Program-made: the position numbers and the translations under genes | Source of the DNA: Saprospiraceae bacterium | GTDB lineage: Bacteria; Bacteroidota; Bacteroidia; Chitinophagales; Saprospiraceae | Length of the DNA stretch: 64,000 bases | Assembly: GCA_022448955.1 (NCBI GenBank) | Contig: JAKVCU010000053.1 | Location: 1 to 64,000, forward strand | Reading direction: 5' to 3' | Shown: positions 46,915 to 54,925 of the stretch, piece after piece | How positions within the stretch are numbered: position 1 is the stretch's first letter | How the letters are laid out: every line of letters begins with the position of its first letter | Notes under the pieces: generated by a model | The model's database searches: none | Told to the model about the DNA's origin: nothing | Seen by the model: the letters and a program-made list of their open reading frames with translations, nothing else

Positions 46915-46945
46915 CAAATATAAGGACTTTGTGTAAAAAATACAA
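46915..46945 (-). promoter_or_regulatory. Promoter for the candidate small RNA
   Basis: On the minus strand, TTG (46943-46945), a 20-nt spacer and TATATTTG (46915-46922), a full match to the Bacteroidota consensus and the same spacing as the hpd promoter. Confidence 0.6.
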
Positions 46946-46970
46946 TTACAAATATTTCAAAAAAAACACT

Positions 46971-47203
46971 CCTTTGTTAGAAATGTTTAGTAAAAGTAGA
47001 TTTTTTTTTAAAAAAAATCTACTTCGCTTATTTTTAGCATTTATTCTATGTAGCTTCCTACTCCCACTTAGCCAATATTTTTAATGATTTTTCTTTTTGA
47101 AGAAATTTTATTTCTTTGGATATTCTTCTAGCAGAATTATTTTTCATTTTTAGTAACAGCATTTTTTTAAAAAAAATCTCGTCTCAAATATAATTTTTAG
47201 ATT
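46971..47203. other. Very AT-rich leader region with A/T palindrome
   Basis: AAGTAGATTTTTTTTT is followed by AAAAAAAATCTACTT, forming an A/T-only palindrome near 46995-47026, and a second T7A8 block lies near 47163. These are probably curved DNA or a transcription pause or end site. No gene is supported. No clear promoter box for the peptidase gene at 47204 was found. Confidence 0.35.
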
Positions 47204-48592
47204 ATGTACCGATTTGCACTGTTATTTATATGCCTTCTTTTTACAACTAACCACCTTTTAGTTGCACAAACAGATGAAGACGCCTTCTTCATCAAAGAAA
47301 TTTATAATACAGCACTTACAAAAGGGAAAGCTTATGAATGGCTATATCATTTATCCGAAAATATTGGTGGCCGATTAGCAGGCTCGCCGCAAGCAGCAGC
47401 AGCTGTTGAATATACCAAGCAATTAATGGATACACTCGGTATGGACGAGGTAAGCTTACAAGAATGCATGGTGCCACATTGGGAAAGAGGAGAAAAAGAA
47501 GTGGTACGAATCGTTAACTCTTACCAAATAGGAAGTCTTGAGCTCAAAGCACTTTCTTTAGGCAATTCTATTGGTACTGGAGATAATGGTCTCACAGCAG
47601 AGGTGATTGAGGTGCAGACTTTGGATGAGTTGGATAGCTTGGGGTTTGATAAAGTAAATGGCAAAATTGTATTCTTCAATCGTCCGCTTGACCCTACAAA
47701 ACTAAATACGTTTAGTGCCTATGGCGGTGCAGCTGATCAAAGAGTTTTTGGCGCAAGCCGAGCGGCTAAATATGGAGGTGTAGCAGCATTAGTAAGATCT
47801 TTGACGACAAGAAATGACAATGTCCCACATACAGGGGTAATGATTTATGAAGAAGGAATTCCTCAAGTTCCTGCGATCGCTATCAGCACCAATGATGCCA
47901 ATCTATTGAGTCGATTATTAAAGAAGGAGCCTGTTAATGTCTACATGAGCAATACTTCTCGCAATCTTTCCAAAAAGAAATCCTATAATGTCATTGGAGA
48001 AATCAAAGGCAGTGAGTTTCCTAATGAGATAATTCTGGTAGGTGGTCATCTGGATTCTTGGGATGTAGGTGGTGGTGCACATGATGATGGTGCGGGTTGT
48101 GTGCATGCTTTGGATGTTATTCAAGTTTTAAAAAGATTGAATTATAAACCAAAACGTACGATTAGATGTGTGATGTTTATGAATGAGGAGAATGGACAGG
48201 CAGGTGCTATAGCCTACAGAGATGAATCAGATGCTAAAGGGGAATTCCACATGGCTGCTATTGAATCAGATAGGGGAGGATTTACACCAAGAGGGTTTAC
48301 TTGCGATGCCGATAAAGAAATTTTCGAAGAAAAGTTCCGTAAGATTACGGACTGGCTTCCACTTTTACAACCTTATGGTTTGGACCTAAAAAAAGGAGGC
48401 TCTGGAGCTGATATTGCTAGGCTAAAACCACAAAAGGGACTATTATTTGGCTTTGAACCCGATACTCAGCGTTATTTTGATTATCACCATACTGATATTG
48501 ATCGAATAGATGCCGTCAATAAAAGAGAATTACAATTGGGAGTAGCTGCAATTGCGAGCTTGATTTATCTACTAGATCAATATGGAATTTAG
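47204..48592 (+). CDS. M28 family metallopeptidase (carboxypeptidase Q-like)
   Basis: 462 residues. The signal peptide ends NHLLVAQ. A PA-type insert domain lies around residues 120-250. The M28 zinc site is complete: GGHLDSWDVGGGAHDDGAG (His, Asp), FMNEENGQAGA (Glu-Glu), ESDRGGF (Asp) and DYHHTDIDRID (His). It hydrolyses peptides in the periplasm or outside the cell, and the architecture resembles plasma glutamate carboxypeptidase/aminopeptidase. It lacks a T9SS tail, so a periplasmic site is more likely. hpt follows 39 bp after its stop. Confidence 0.92.
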   Translation: MYRFALLFICLLFTTNHLLVAQTDEDAFFIKEIYNTALTKGKAYEWLYHLSENIGGRLAGSPQAAAAVEYTKQLMDTLGMDEVSLQECMVPHWERGEKEVVRIVNSYQIGSLELKALSLGNSIGTGDNGLTAEVIEVQTLDELDSLGFDKVNGKIVFFNRPLDPTKLNTFSAYGGAADQRVFGASRAAKYGGVAALVRSLTTRNDNVPHTGVMIYEEGIPQVPAIAISTNDANLLSRLLKKEPVNVYMSNTSRNLSKKKSYNVIGEIKGSEFPNEIILVGGHLDSWDVGGGAHDDGAGCVHALDVIQVLKRLNYKPKRTIRCVMFMNEENGQAGAIAYRDESDAKGEFHMAAIESDRGGFTPRGFTCDADKEIFEEKFRKITDWLPLLQPYGLDLKKGGSGADIARLKPQKGLLFGFEPDTQRYFDYHHTDIDRIDAVNKRELQLGVAAIASLIYLLDQYGI

Positions 48593-48602
48593 ATTTTCTC
48601 GA

Positions 48603-48610
48603 TACCTTTG
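48603..48610 (+). promoter_or_regulatory. Probable -7 box of hpt
   Basis: TACCTTTG matches TAnnTTTG, 21 bp upstream of the ATG at 48632 and 10 bp past the peptidase stop. No good -33 element was seen. It argues for the ATG rather than the TTG at 48608, which overlaps the box. Confidence 0.45.
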
Positions 48611-48631
48611 CGGCAAATCAAACAATCCGAT

Positions 48632-49174
48632 ATGTCAGATTCACTTATTCAGGTCAATGGTTTGCGGTTTAAATCATACTTGACAGAAGAAAAAGTGCTC
48701 GAAAGGGTAACAGAACTAGGAAAAGAGATCAGTGAAAAATATAAAGGGCAAAAACCTCTATTTTTAGGTGTATTAAATGGCGCCTTTATTTTTGCTGCTG
48801 ATTTGGTCCGTGCTTGTAATATCGAATGTGAAATTTCTTTTATTAAATTGTCTTCTTATGAAGGACTTGAGTCAAGTGGCTCACTACAAACACATATTGG
48901 CTTGACAGAAAATGTGGAAGATAGAGTCGTCATATTAGTAGAAGATATTGTAGATACAGGACGAACTATGCATCAATTTTTACCAGATCTCCAAAAATTG
49001 AATCCTGCTAAAATCGTATTAGTGACTTTATTTCTTAAAAGAGATGCTCTCCAGCATGAAGTACCAATGGACTATATTGGATTTAGTATTCCTTCAGACT
49101 TTATTATTGGTTATGGCCTTGATTATGATGGCTGTGGACGAAATTTAAAAGGTATTTATCAACTAGCGAAATAA
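48632..49174 (+). CDS. hpt: Hypoxanthine phosphoribosyltransferase
   Basis: 180 residues from ATG 48632; the track's TTG start is inside the promoter box. It salvages hypoxanthine or guanine using PRPP. The PRPP-binding motif is VVILVEDIVDTGRTM, with the flexible-loop SYEG region upstream and the C-terminal DFIIGYGLDYDG typical of HPRT. The stop overlaps the next start by one base (TAATG), so the downstream gene is translationally coupled. Confidence 0.95.
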   Translation: MSDSLIQVNGLRFKSYLTEEKVLERVTELGKEISEKYKGQKPLFLGVLNGAFIFAADLVRACNIECEISFIKLSSYEGLESSGSLQTHIGLTENVEDRVVILVEDIVDTGRTMHQFLPDLQKLNPAKIVLVTLFLKRDALQHEVPMDYIGFSIPSDFIIGYGLDYDGCGRNLKGIYQLAK

Positions 49175-49968
49175 TGAACTATCAAAAAATTTGTGAACAG
49201 GCCATTCCTGTAATTAAAAATGCAGGGCAGTTTATCCGGGAACAACTGGGCAATGTGAAATCGGGAGAGATTGAGGTAAAAGCGCTGAATAGCCTTGTTT
49301 CGTATGTTGATAAAAGTGCAGAGGAGCGACTGGTGAAAGGATTGTCAAAAATATTACCAGAAGCTGTCTTCCTAACAGAAGAAAAAACGATAGAAGCAAA
49401 AGAGGGTTCTTATCGTTGGATTATCGATCCATTAGATGGAACAACTAACTTTTTGCATCAGTTGCCAGTATTTTCAGTAAGTGTTGCCCTTCAATATAAC
49501 AATCAATTGGTCGTTGGCATTGTGTTTGAAATTAACCAAGATGAATGTTTTTATGCTTGGCAAGATGGTGGTGCTTATCTAAACGGCCAAAGAATATGCG
49601 TAAGTTCTACTCAAACTCTAAGTAATGCTTTGATAGCCACTGGTTTCCCATATTATGATTATGATCGGATGGCCAACTATATTGACGTATTAAAATACTT
49701 TATGCAACATACACGTGGTATAAGACGCTTAGGCTCAGCAGCAGTAGACTTGGCTTATGTTGCTTGTGGTCGGTTTGATGCATTTTATGAGTATAGCCTG
49801 AATGCTTGGGATATTGCAGCAGGTACTGTGATAGTGAGAGAAGCAGGTGGACAAGTGGCTGATTTTCAAGGCCAAAGTAATTATTTATTTGGTAGAGAGC
49901 TGATGGCTAGTAACAATGCCCTATTTGAAGTAATGAAAAAGTTAATGCTGTCGAGTTTTTACAAATAA
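49174..49968 (+). CDS. Inositol monophosphatase family phosphatase
   Basis: 264 residues. The metal-binding motifs are FLTEEKT (Glu), WIIDPLDGTTNFLH (Asp-x2-Asp-Gly) and NAWDIAAGTVIVREAGG. The family includes SuhB, CysQ and related Mg2+-dependent, Li+-sensitive phosphatases. The sequence fits the IMPase/SuhB branch; the true substrate may be inositol-1-phosphate or another sugar phosphate. It is co-translated with hpt (TAATG overlap) and ends in a strong hairpin terminator. Confidence 0.92.
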   Translation: MNYQKICEQAIPVIKNAGQFIREQLGNVKSGEIEVKALNSLVSYVDKSAEERLVKGLSKILPEAVFLTEEKTIEAKEGSYRWIIDPLDGTTNFLHQLPVFSVSVALQYNNQLVVGIVFEINQDECFYAWQDGGAYLNGQRICVSSTQTLSNALIATGFPYYDYDRMANYIDVLKYFMQHTRGIRRLGSAAVDLAYVACGRFDAFYEYSLNAWDIAAGTVIVREAGGQVADFQGQSNYLFGRELMASNNALFEVMKKLMLSSFYK

Positions 49969-50000
49969 GAACTTTTTGAAACCAAAAAGTTCTTATTTTA
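49964..50000 (+). terminator. Rho-independent terminator of hpt-IMPase operon
   Basis: AATAAGAACTTTTTG and CAAAAAGTTCTTATT form a perfect 15-bp stem with a 4-nt loop, followed by a short T-rich tail. The left arm includes the stop codon. The rest of the gap to 50195 is AT-rich and holds nothing else recognisable. Confidence 0.8.
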
Positions 50001-50195
50001 TGCTAAAAAAAGAAAAGCTAGCCTTTTTTTTACCCACCTTTTTATCTTTGAACTGCAACTGTTTACCATTATAAGTTTCACATCATTTTTTTAGGAATTA
50101 ATTTTAGTATCACAATATTTTTAAATCTACCAAGTACTATCAAGTAAGGCGTATAGCCCATTTTGCTAGTACTTGGTACTGAAATTTATTGTTCT

Positions 50196-50660
50196 ATGAA
50201 AACAATTATGGCTATCTTAATGGTATCATCTCTTATGTGTGGGAAATCACAGAATTATTTTGATCATCTGAAGGAAAATTATCCTGTATATGGTTTTACA
50301 CTGATTTCGGGCTATGCAGATGGAGCTGCGGATGTCTTGCAATTTAAATACAGCAAATCCATTTTCCCGCAAAACGGATCAAGTAAGCAGTTCTGGGACC
50401 CTAAGATGAGTTGGAGAAATAAATATCTTAGTGGTAATCCAAATCTAGGACCAAAATTTATGGGTAGTAAAAACTTTTTTGTTCCATTAACAGATGGTTG
50501 GCATTTATCAAAATCTATTCGGAATTATACCTGGACCGGCGCAATATTAAGTTACAAACAACCCAAAAAGAAGTGGTATAAATTAGTTGATTTTGTATTG
50601 ATTAGTATAACAAGAACAGCTGGTTGGCATTTAGCCAACGAAACATTAATTAGATACTAA
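50196..50660 (+). CDS. Conserved-looking small exported protein of unknown function
   Basis: 154 residues from ATG 50196; the track's TTG start is rejected. A short signal-like N-terminus (MKTIMAILMVSSLMCGKSQN) includes SSLMC, which might act as a lipobox. The body is rich in Trp, Tyr and Phe: QFWDPKMSWRNKYLSGNPNLGPKFMGSKNFFVPLTDGWHL and then TRTAGWHLANETLIRY. I have the impression of similar FWDP..SW.NKY...LTD.WH proteins in other Bacteroidota, but I know no function and no domain name. It is monocistronic and followed by repeat copy 5. Confidence 0.7.
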   Translation: MKTIMAILMVSSLMCGKSQNYFDHLKENYPVYGFTLISGYADGAADVLQFKYSKSIFPQNGSSKQFWDPKMSWRNKYLSGNPNLGPKFMGSKNFFVPLTDGWHLSKSIRNYTWTGAILSYKQPKKKWYKLVDFVLISITRTAGWHLANETLIRY

Positions 50661-50667
50661 AGGTCAA

Positions 50668-50830
50668 GTGCCTAGACAAAATGGTTCCTTCTAAAATTAT
50701 AAGTAACTGACGAGAGAAAAGTTACGCATGATTTTTGAGCGTACGTAAACCTGCCAGCCTTTGGCTGAAATTACATTGTACCAATTCTAGCCTGCCTTCA
50801 GGCACGGTTTCGGGCAAGCTGTACTAAATT
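50668..50830 (+). repeat. Dispersed intergenic repeat, copy 5
   Basis: It contains CCTAGACAAAATGG, AAAATTATAAGTAACTGACGAGAG, GTTACGCATGATTTTTGAGCG, the CAGCC-TTT-GGCTG hairpin, ATTGTACCAATTCTAGCC, CCTGCCTTCAGGCACGGTTTCGGGCAAGC. Compared with copy 1 it lacks about 15 bp near the left end. It lies 170 bp upstream of the LruC lipoprotein gene. The remaining gap sequence to 51002 holds nothing recognisable. Confidence 0.82.
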
Positions 50831-51002
50831 AATTTAAATTTTACCCTCCCCCCTGTCAGTAGCGTATTTGGCAGAAAATATATTGATTTAATAGCGGAAT
50901 GTGTGTGATTAGGCTTTCACATGCCTAGGAGTCTATGCTCCATTATTAGCTCACTGATCAAGTATTTTTTACCCTATCAATAATGGTTCAAAATAAAAAA
51001 TC

Positions 51003-53300
51003 ATGAAAAAAATTGTCGTAATATTGATGGTTGGGCTAGTTGTTATTTCTTGCAAATTTGAAATCCCAGAAAGTAGTCAACCAACAGAATATCCAACATT
51101 TTCAGAAATTCAAGTAAGCGAAAGCTTCGACTTTTCAAATGCGAGCAAAACAGATTTTACAATCTCATCAGAGGAAAACGCTATCATCTATATTTATACT
51201 TCAGATCCAGCTGAAGGCGGAGAGTTAATGTATAAAGCAATGATCAAGGATGCTTCATCAATTAACCAATCCATTAATATTCCAGTTCATTTGGATGCCG
51301 TCTGGATAAGGGCGATTGGTGAAAATGGGTCTTATGAAGAGGCAGAGGTCGAATTGAACCAAGGAGGTGGCCAAATTCTTGCCTTTTATGGGGGAGGAAG
51401 TAATAATAGTGGAGGGGGATCCCCTAATTTATCGAATGATCAAGAGACTTGCGCAAATTGTGATATGTACCTAACAAGCTCGTCATCGAGTAATATTACT
51501 ATTAATGGGAATAGTAATGTAAATACTATTTGTATTGCATCAGGTGAAAGCTTTTCTGGAAAGATTAATTTGAATAAGCCAGGTGTAGAAATTCGGGTAT
51601 GTGGTCAAGGAACTTTTACTAATAATGGCATTTCTATGAATGCGGCTAACTCCGTTTTAATCGTCAATGGTACGATCGTTGCAACGAGGATTAATATGAA
51701 TCAAAATACCTGCCAGTCAATTGTTAATAGTAATGGAATATTAAATATCACGAATAATTTTAATTTTCAAGGGGATGTAGAAAACTATGGGACATTAACA
51801 ATAGATGGGAATACTGCACTCAACGGAAATAGCTCTACACTAAAAAATACCAATACCTTTAATATAAGTGGTAAAATGGATATCAATAGTAACAGCATAT
51901 TTAATAATTATGGTACGACTACACTGAACAATACATTACACCTTAATCAAGGCGTTGGAAATAATTATGGGACACTGAATGTTGGAAAAAAATTGATTCT
52001 GAATAATTCCTTCTACAATCATACTGGGGCTATCACAACTGTTTCTGAGAATTGTCAGATTAATGGTGGAGGAGAATTGACCAATCAGTGCTCTATGACG
52101 ATTGGGACTGATTTTGATGTGAATAACTATTTGTACAATTATGGACATATTCAGATAACAGATGAAACTACAGTAAATGGGGGAGGTGTTGTCACATTAG
52201 ATGGAGGGCTACTAGAAACCAATGATATTGATATCAATGGTTTGGTATTAGGAACGGCAACTGGAAGAGTAGATGTTGCTCAGACTACGAAAATTAATGG
52301 TTCAGTTGCTGGTGACATTACTTTTTGTGATCAGACTGGAATTGAAACCTTGAATGGTAGTATTGCTGGTTCGGTAACTCAGGATTGTAATGCTGCTTAT
52401 CCAACAGTAGCCTGTGATAGCAGTGATAATGATGGTGATGGTGTAAATAATGGAGGAGACGACTTCCCTGATATTCCAGATCAGACATTTTCTTCTTATT
52501 ATCCGGCGGAAAATATTTTTGGAACATTATTATTTGAGGATTTATTCCCAAATAAAGGAGATTATGATTTTAATGACTTGGTGGTACAGTATCAATTCGA
52601 AACGATCACTAATGCTAGTAATCAAGTCGTTCAGCTGAAAGCTAGGTTTTATGTTCAGGCGATTGGTGCAGCAAATGCAAATGGTTTTGGATTTTCTTTG
52701 GCGAATGTTTCACCAGATCAAGTTTATAGTGTAAGTGGATTGCCATTCAATACGGCCAGCTCAAGCTCAGCTTATATTAATAGTAATGGAACTGAGGGCA
52801 ATCAAAATTCAGCAACCTTTATTGTTTTTGACAATGTTCATGATTTTATGGGGCTCGCACCAGGTGCTCGTTACAATGTATATGATTATCAAACAACAGC
52901 TGGTAACCCCGGTATGGTAGAATTAACAATTACCTTTACCCAAGCATTAAATACTATCGGCGTTGCTCCTTTTAATCCATTTATCTATGTTGGACAAAAT
53001 AGGGGTAAAGAGATTCATCTGAAAGGATATTTACCAACAGATCTAGTAGATAACTCTTTTTTCAACACCGGTGACGATAATTCAAGCTTTGGTAGTGGAG
53101 CTACTTATCAGACAAATAGTTTCCATCCTTGGGGGTTGGATGTCCCAATAGAAATTCAACACATGGAAGAGGGCTTGGACTTTGTTACTGGATATACATC
53201 CTTTTTGGAATATGCGGAGTCTAATGGGGATAATAATATAGATTGGTATACAAATCCAAGCAAACGAAATGGTTCAGTTCTAAGACCTTCTGCCCAATAA
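51003..53300 (+). CDS. LruC-domain surface lipoprotein with beta-solenoid repeats
   Basis: 765 residues. The lipobox VISC near residue 17 marks a lipoprotein. An N-terminal beta domain (about 30-130) is followed by a Gly/Ser-rich linker and a long stretch of short Asn/Gly/Thr-rich repeats (NYGTLTIDGN, NYGTTTLNNT, NYGTLNVGKK; about 155-455) that looks like a parallel beta-solenoid. A DNDGDGVNNGGDDFPD calcium-type loop (about 476) precedes the LruC domain (LFEDLFPNKGDYDFNDLVVQYQF and on to the C-terminus). LruC proteins are outer-membrane lipoproteins of Bacteroidota and Leptospira with unclear function. It ends at a strong terminator. Confidence 0.87.
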   Translation: MKKIVVILMVGLVVISCKFEIPESSQPTEYPTFSEIQVSESFDFSNASKTDFTISSEENAIIYIYTSDPAEGGELMYKAMIKDASSINQSINIPVHLDAVWIRAIGENGSYEEAEVELNQGGGQILAFYGGGSNNSGGGSPNLSNDQETCANCDMYLTSSSSSNITINGNSNVNTICIASGESFSGKINLNKPGVEIRVCGQGTFTNNGISMNAANSVLIVNGTIVATRINMNQNTCQSIVNSNGILNITNNFNFQGDVENYGTLTIDGNTALNGNSSTLKNTNTFNISGKMDINSNSIFNNYGTTTLNNTLHLNQGVGNNYGTLNVGKKLILNNSFYNHTGAITTVSENCQINGGGELTNQCSMTIGTDFDVNNYLYNYGHIQITDETTVNGGGVVTLDGGLLETNDIDINGLVLGTATGRVDVAQTTKINGSVAGDITFCDQTGIETLNGSIAGSVTQDCNAAYPTVACDSSDNDGDGVNNGGDDFPDIPDQTFSSYYPAENIFGTLLFEDLFPNKGDYDFNDLVVQYQFETITNASNQVVQLKARFYVQAIGAANANGFGFSLANVSPDQVYSVSGLPFNTASSSSAYINSNGTEGNQNSATFIVFDNVHDFMGLAPGARYNVYDYQTTAGNPGMVELTITFTQALNTIGVAPFNPFIYVGQNRGKEIHLKGYLPTDLVDNSFFNTGDDNSSFGSGATYQTNSFHPWGLDVPIEIQHMEEGLDFVTGYTSFLEYAESNGDNNIDWYTNPSKRNGSVLRPSAQ

Positions 53301-53314
53301 TTAAAATAAATATG

Positions 53315-53340
53315 AAGCTGAGCATTTGCTCAGCTTTTTT
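53315..53340 (+). terminator. Rho-independent terminator between LruC gene and crcB
   Basis: AAGCTGAGC and GCTCAGCTT form a perfect 9-bp stem with loop ATTT, followed by TTTTTT. The T run reaches the stop codon of the convergent crcB gene. The stem is symmetrical, so it may work in both directions. Confidence 0.85.
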
Positions 53341-53701
53341 ATACTGCTATTTTTAAACCAATAAAAATACCAATCAAACCAATTAAGAGACTCCCTGCAA
53401 TATTTAGGAGGGCATTGACATGTTGACCAGTCTGAAACAACAATAAAGTCTCAGCAGAAAAAGTAGAGAATGTACTAAATCCACCACAAAAACCAGTCGT
53501 CAGTAAAAGTCTCCACATCGTAGAAGGTGGAGCTTTGAGCATAATCCCCATGAGATAGCCCAAAATTATGCAGCTAGTAGCATTGGCCACAAGAGTCGCC
53601 CATGGAAAAGAAGAATTTGATGATTCAACCATCTGGCTTACGCCAAACCTACAAATACTCCCTAAACCTCCTCCTATAAAAACCCAAAGATAAGCGATCA
53701 T
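53339..53701 (-). CDS. crcB: Fluoride channel CrcB/Fluc
   Basis: 120 residues with four transmembrane segments. It exports fluoride as a dual-topology dimer. Family marks are GGGLGSICRFGVS, the pore Asn region VANATSCIILGYLMG, and GFCGGFSTFSTFSAE with the Phe-box phenylalanines. It begins directly at the end of the WecA-type gene (zero gap), so the two are co-transcribed. No fluoride riboswitch was recognised near it. Confidence 0.93.
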   Translation of the reverse strand: MIAYLWVFIGGGLGSICRFGVSQMVESSNSSFPWATLVANATSCIILGYLMGIMLKAPPSTMWRLLLTTGFCGGFSTFSTFSAETLLLFQTGQHVNALLNIAGSLLIGLIGIFIGLKIAV

Positions 53702-54766
53702 TTATGAAGATAATTGCTGTTTATAATCATTAGCTCTTAAATGTAGATAGTAGGTGAGTAATGTAGCAATACATATGATTGACATTAGTAATATGTGTAG
53801 CTCCAATTGCTCATGCATAGAGAACACAAAAACGATAAAACAAACATTTACGAATACAAGAACAGCAGTTGCTTGCATATGTGTATATCCTGCATCAATT
53901 AATAAATGATGAATATGTCTTCTATCTGGCTTAAAAGGAGAGCTTCCTCTCAAAGCACGCGTAGTAAATACTCGAATAGTATCAAATAAAGGAAGAATCA
54001 TTACTCCAATAGCAACGGCTGGAATAGAGTCAAATTTATATTTTGCACCAGCTTCCAAATTGTAATTGTAATCAATAAACTCTATGATAAGAATAGCTGA
54101 AACAATCCCGATTAATAGGGAGCCTGTATCCCCCATAAATATCTTTGCTGGTGTATAATTATACTTCAAAAAAGCAACCACTGCACCCACCGTAGCGAAG
54201 GCTACTATCGCAAATTCAATTCGATCTACCATAAGAAACCAAGTTCCCAAGGTGGCAGCGATAAGCGCACCAATACTTCCTGCCAAACCATTAATACCAT
54301 CAATTAAATTGAATGCATTAATGATTACCATAATAGTGAAAATGGAAAATAAAATAGAAAAACCTTGGCCAAATTCATTATTAATCCCCATAAAACCATA
54401 AAAGCCTTTAAGCGCAATATCTGATTTGAAGACTAAAATGGTCGCAGCCAAGATTTGACCCACTAATTTTTTGTAAGGAGACATTGGAGCTAGGTCGTCC
54501 TTCGCCCCAATCAAGAAAATAATGATGAAGGCACATAGTATATATTGTAGGTTACCAAAAGTTTGGAAAGGAGTCCATAGTACGATAGAAAATATAGCAC
54601 CAGCAAAAATTGCAATGCCACCAAGTGATGGCGTACTTACTTTATGGGAGCTTCTTTCATTTGGTTCATCAAATAAGCGCTTTTGCCTTGCTAAGCTTAT
54701 AATAGAAGGAATAGCGAAATAGGTCAATGTAAAAGCCGTCAGAAAGCTTAAAATTAAAACATACAT
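53702..54766 (-). CDS. wecA: Polyprenyl-phosphate sugar-1-phosphate transferase (WecA/TagO/MraY family)
   Basis: 354 residues with about ten transmembrane helices. It moves a sugar-1-phosphate (often GlcNAc-1-P) from a UDP-sugar onto undecaprenyl phosphate to start O-antigen or other glycan synthesis. Motifs are LIGAKDDLAPMSPYKK, NAFNLIDGINGLAG, KIFMGDTGSLLIG and the loop DRRHIHHLLIDAGYTH, whose HIHH element sets this branch apart from MraY. It starts the two-gene unit with crcB. The exact sugar is unknown, so the symbol is tentative. Positions 54767-54925 hold nothing recognisable. Confidence 0.88.
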   Translation of the reverse strand: MYVLILSFLTAFTLTYFAIPSIISLARQKRLFDEPNERSSHKVSTPSLGGIAIFAGAIFSIVLWTPFQTFGNLQYILCAFIIIFLIGAKDDLAPMSPYKKLVGQILAATILVFKSDIALKGFYGFMGINNEFGQGFSILFSIFTIMVIINAFNLIDGINGLAGSIGALIAATLGTWFLMVDRIEFAIVAFATVGAVVAFLKYNYTPAKIFMGDTGSLLIGIVSAILIIEFIDYNYNLEAGAKYKFDSIPAVAIGVMILPLFDTIRVFTTRALRGSSPFKPDRRHIHHLLIDAGYTHMQATAVLVFVNVCFIVFVFSMHEQLELHILLMSIICIATLLTYYLHLRANDYKQQLSS

Positions 54767-54925
54767 TCTTTTGAAATGTTTTGGCAGATAATGTATTCAC
54801 TTGGCTGATCGATCACTTACCTGCATGGTATTTGTAAGGGAACAGACTTTTGGGTGTGTTTGGGTTGAATGGTCATTTTATTGAATCAAAAAATAAGCTT
54901 TAAGCTGCTAAAATGCAAATTTTTT

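Noticed and set aside
53339-53720. Fluoride riboswitch for crcB
   Set aside because: crcB abuts the upstream wecA-type gene with no leader, and I see no riboswitch-like fold upstream of that gene.
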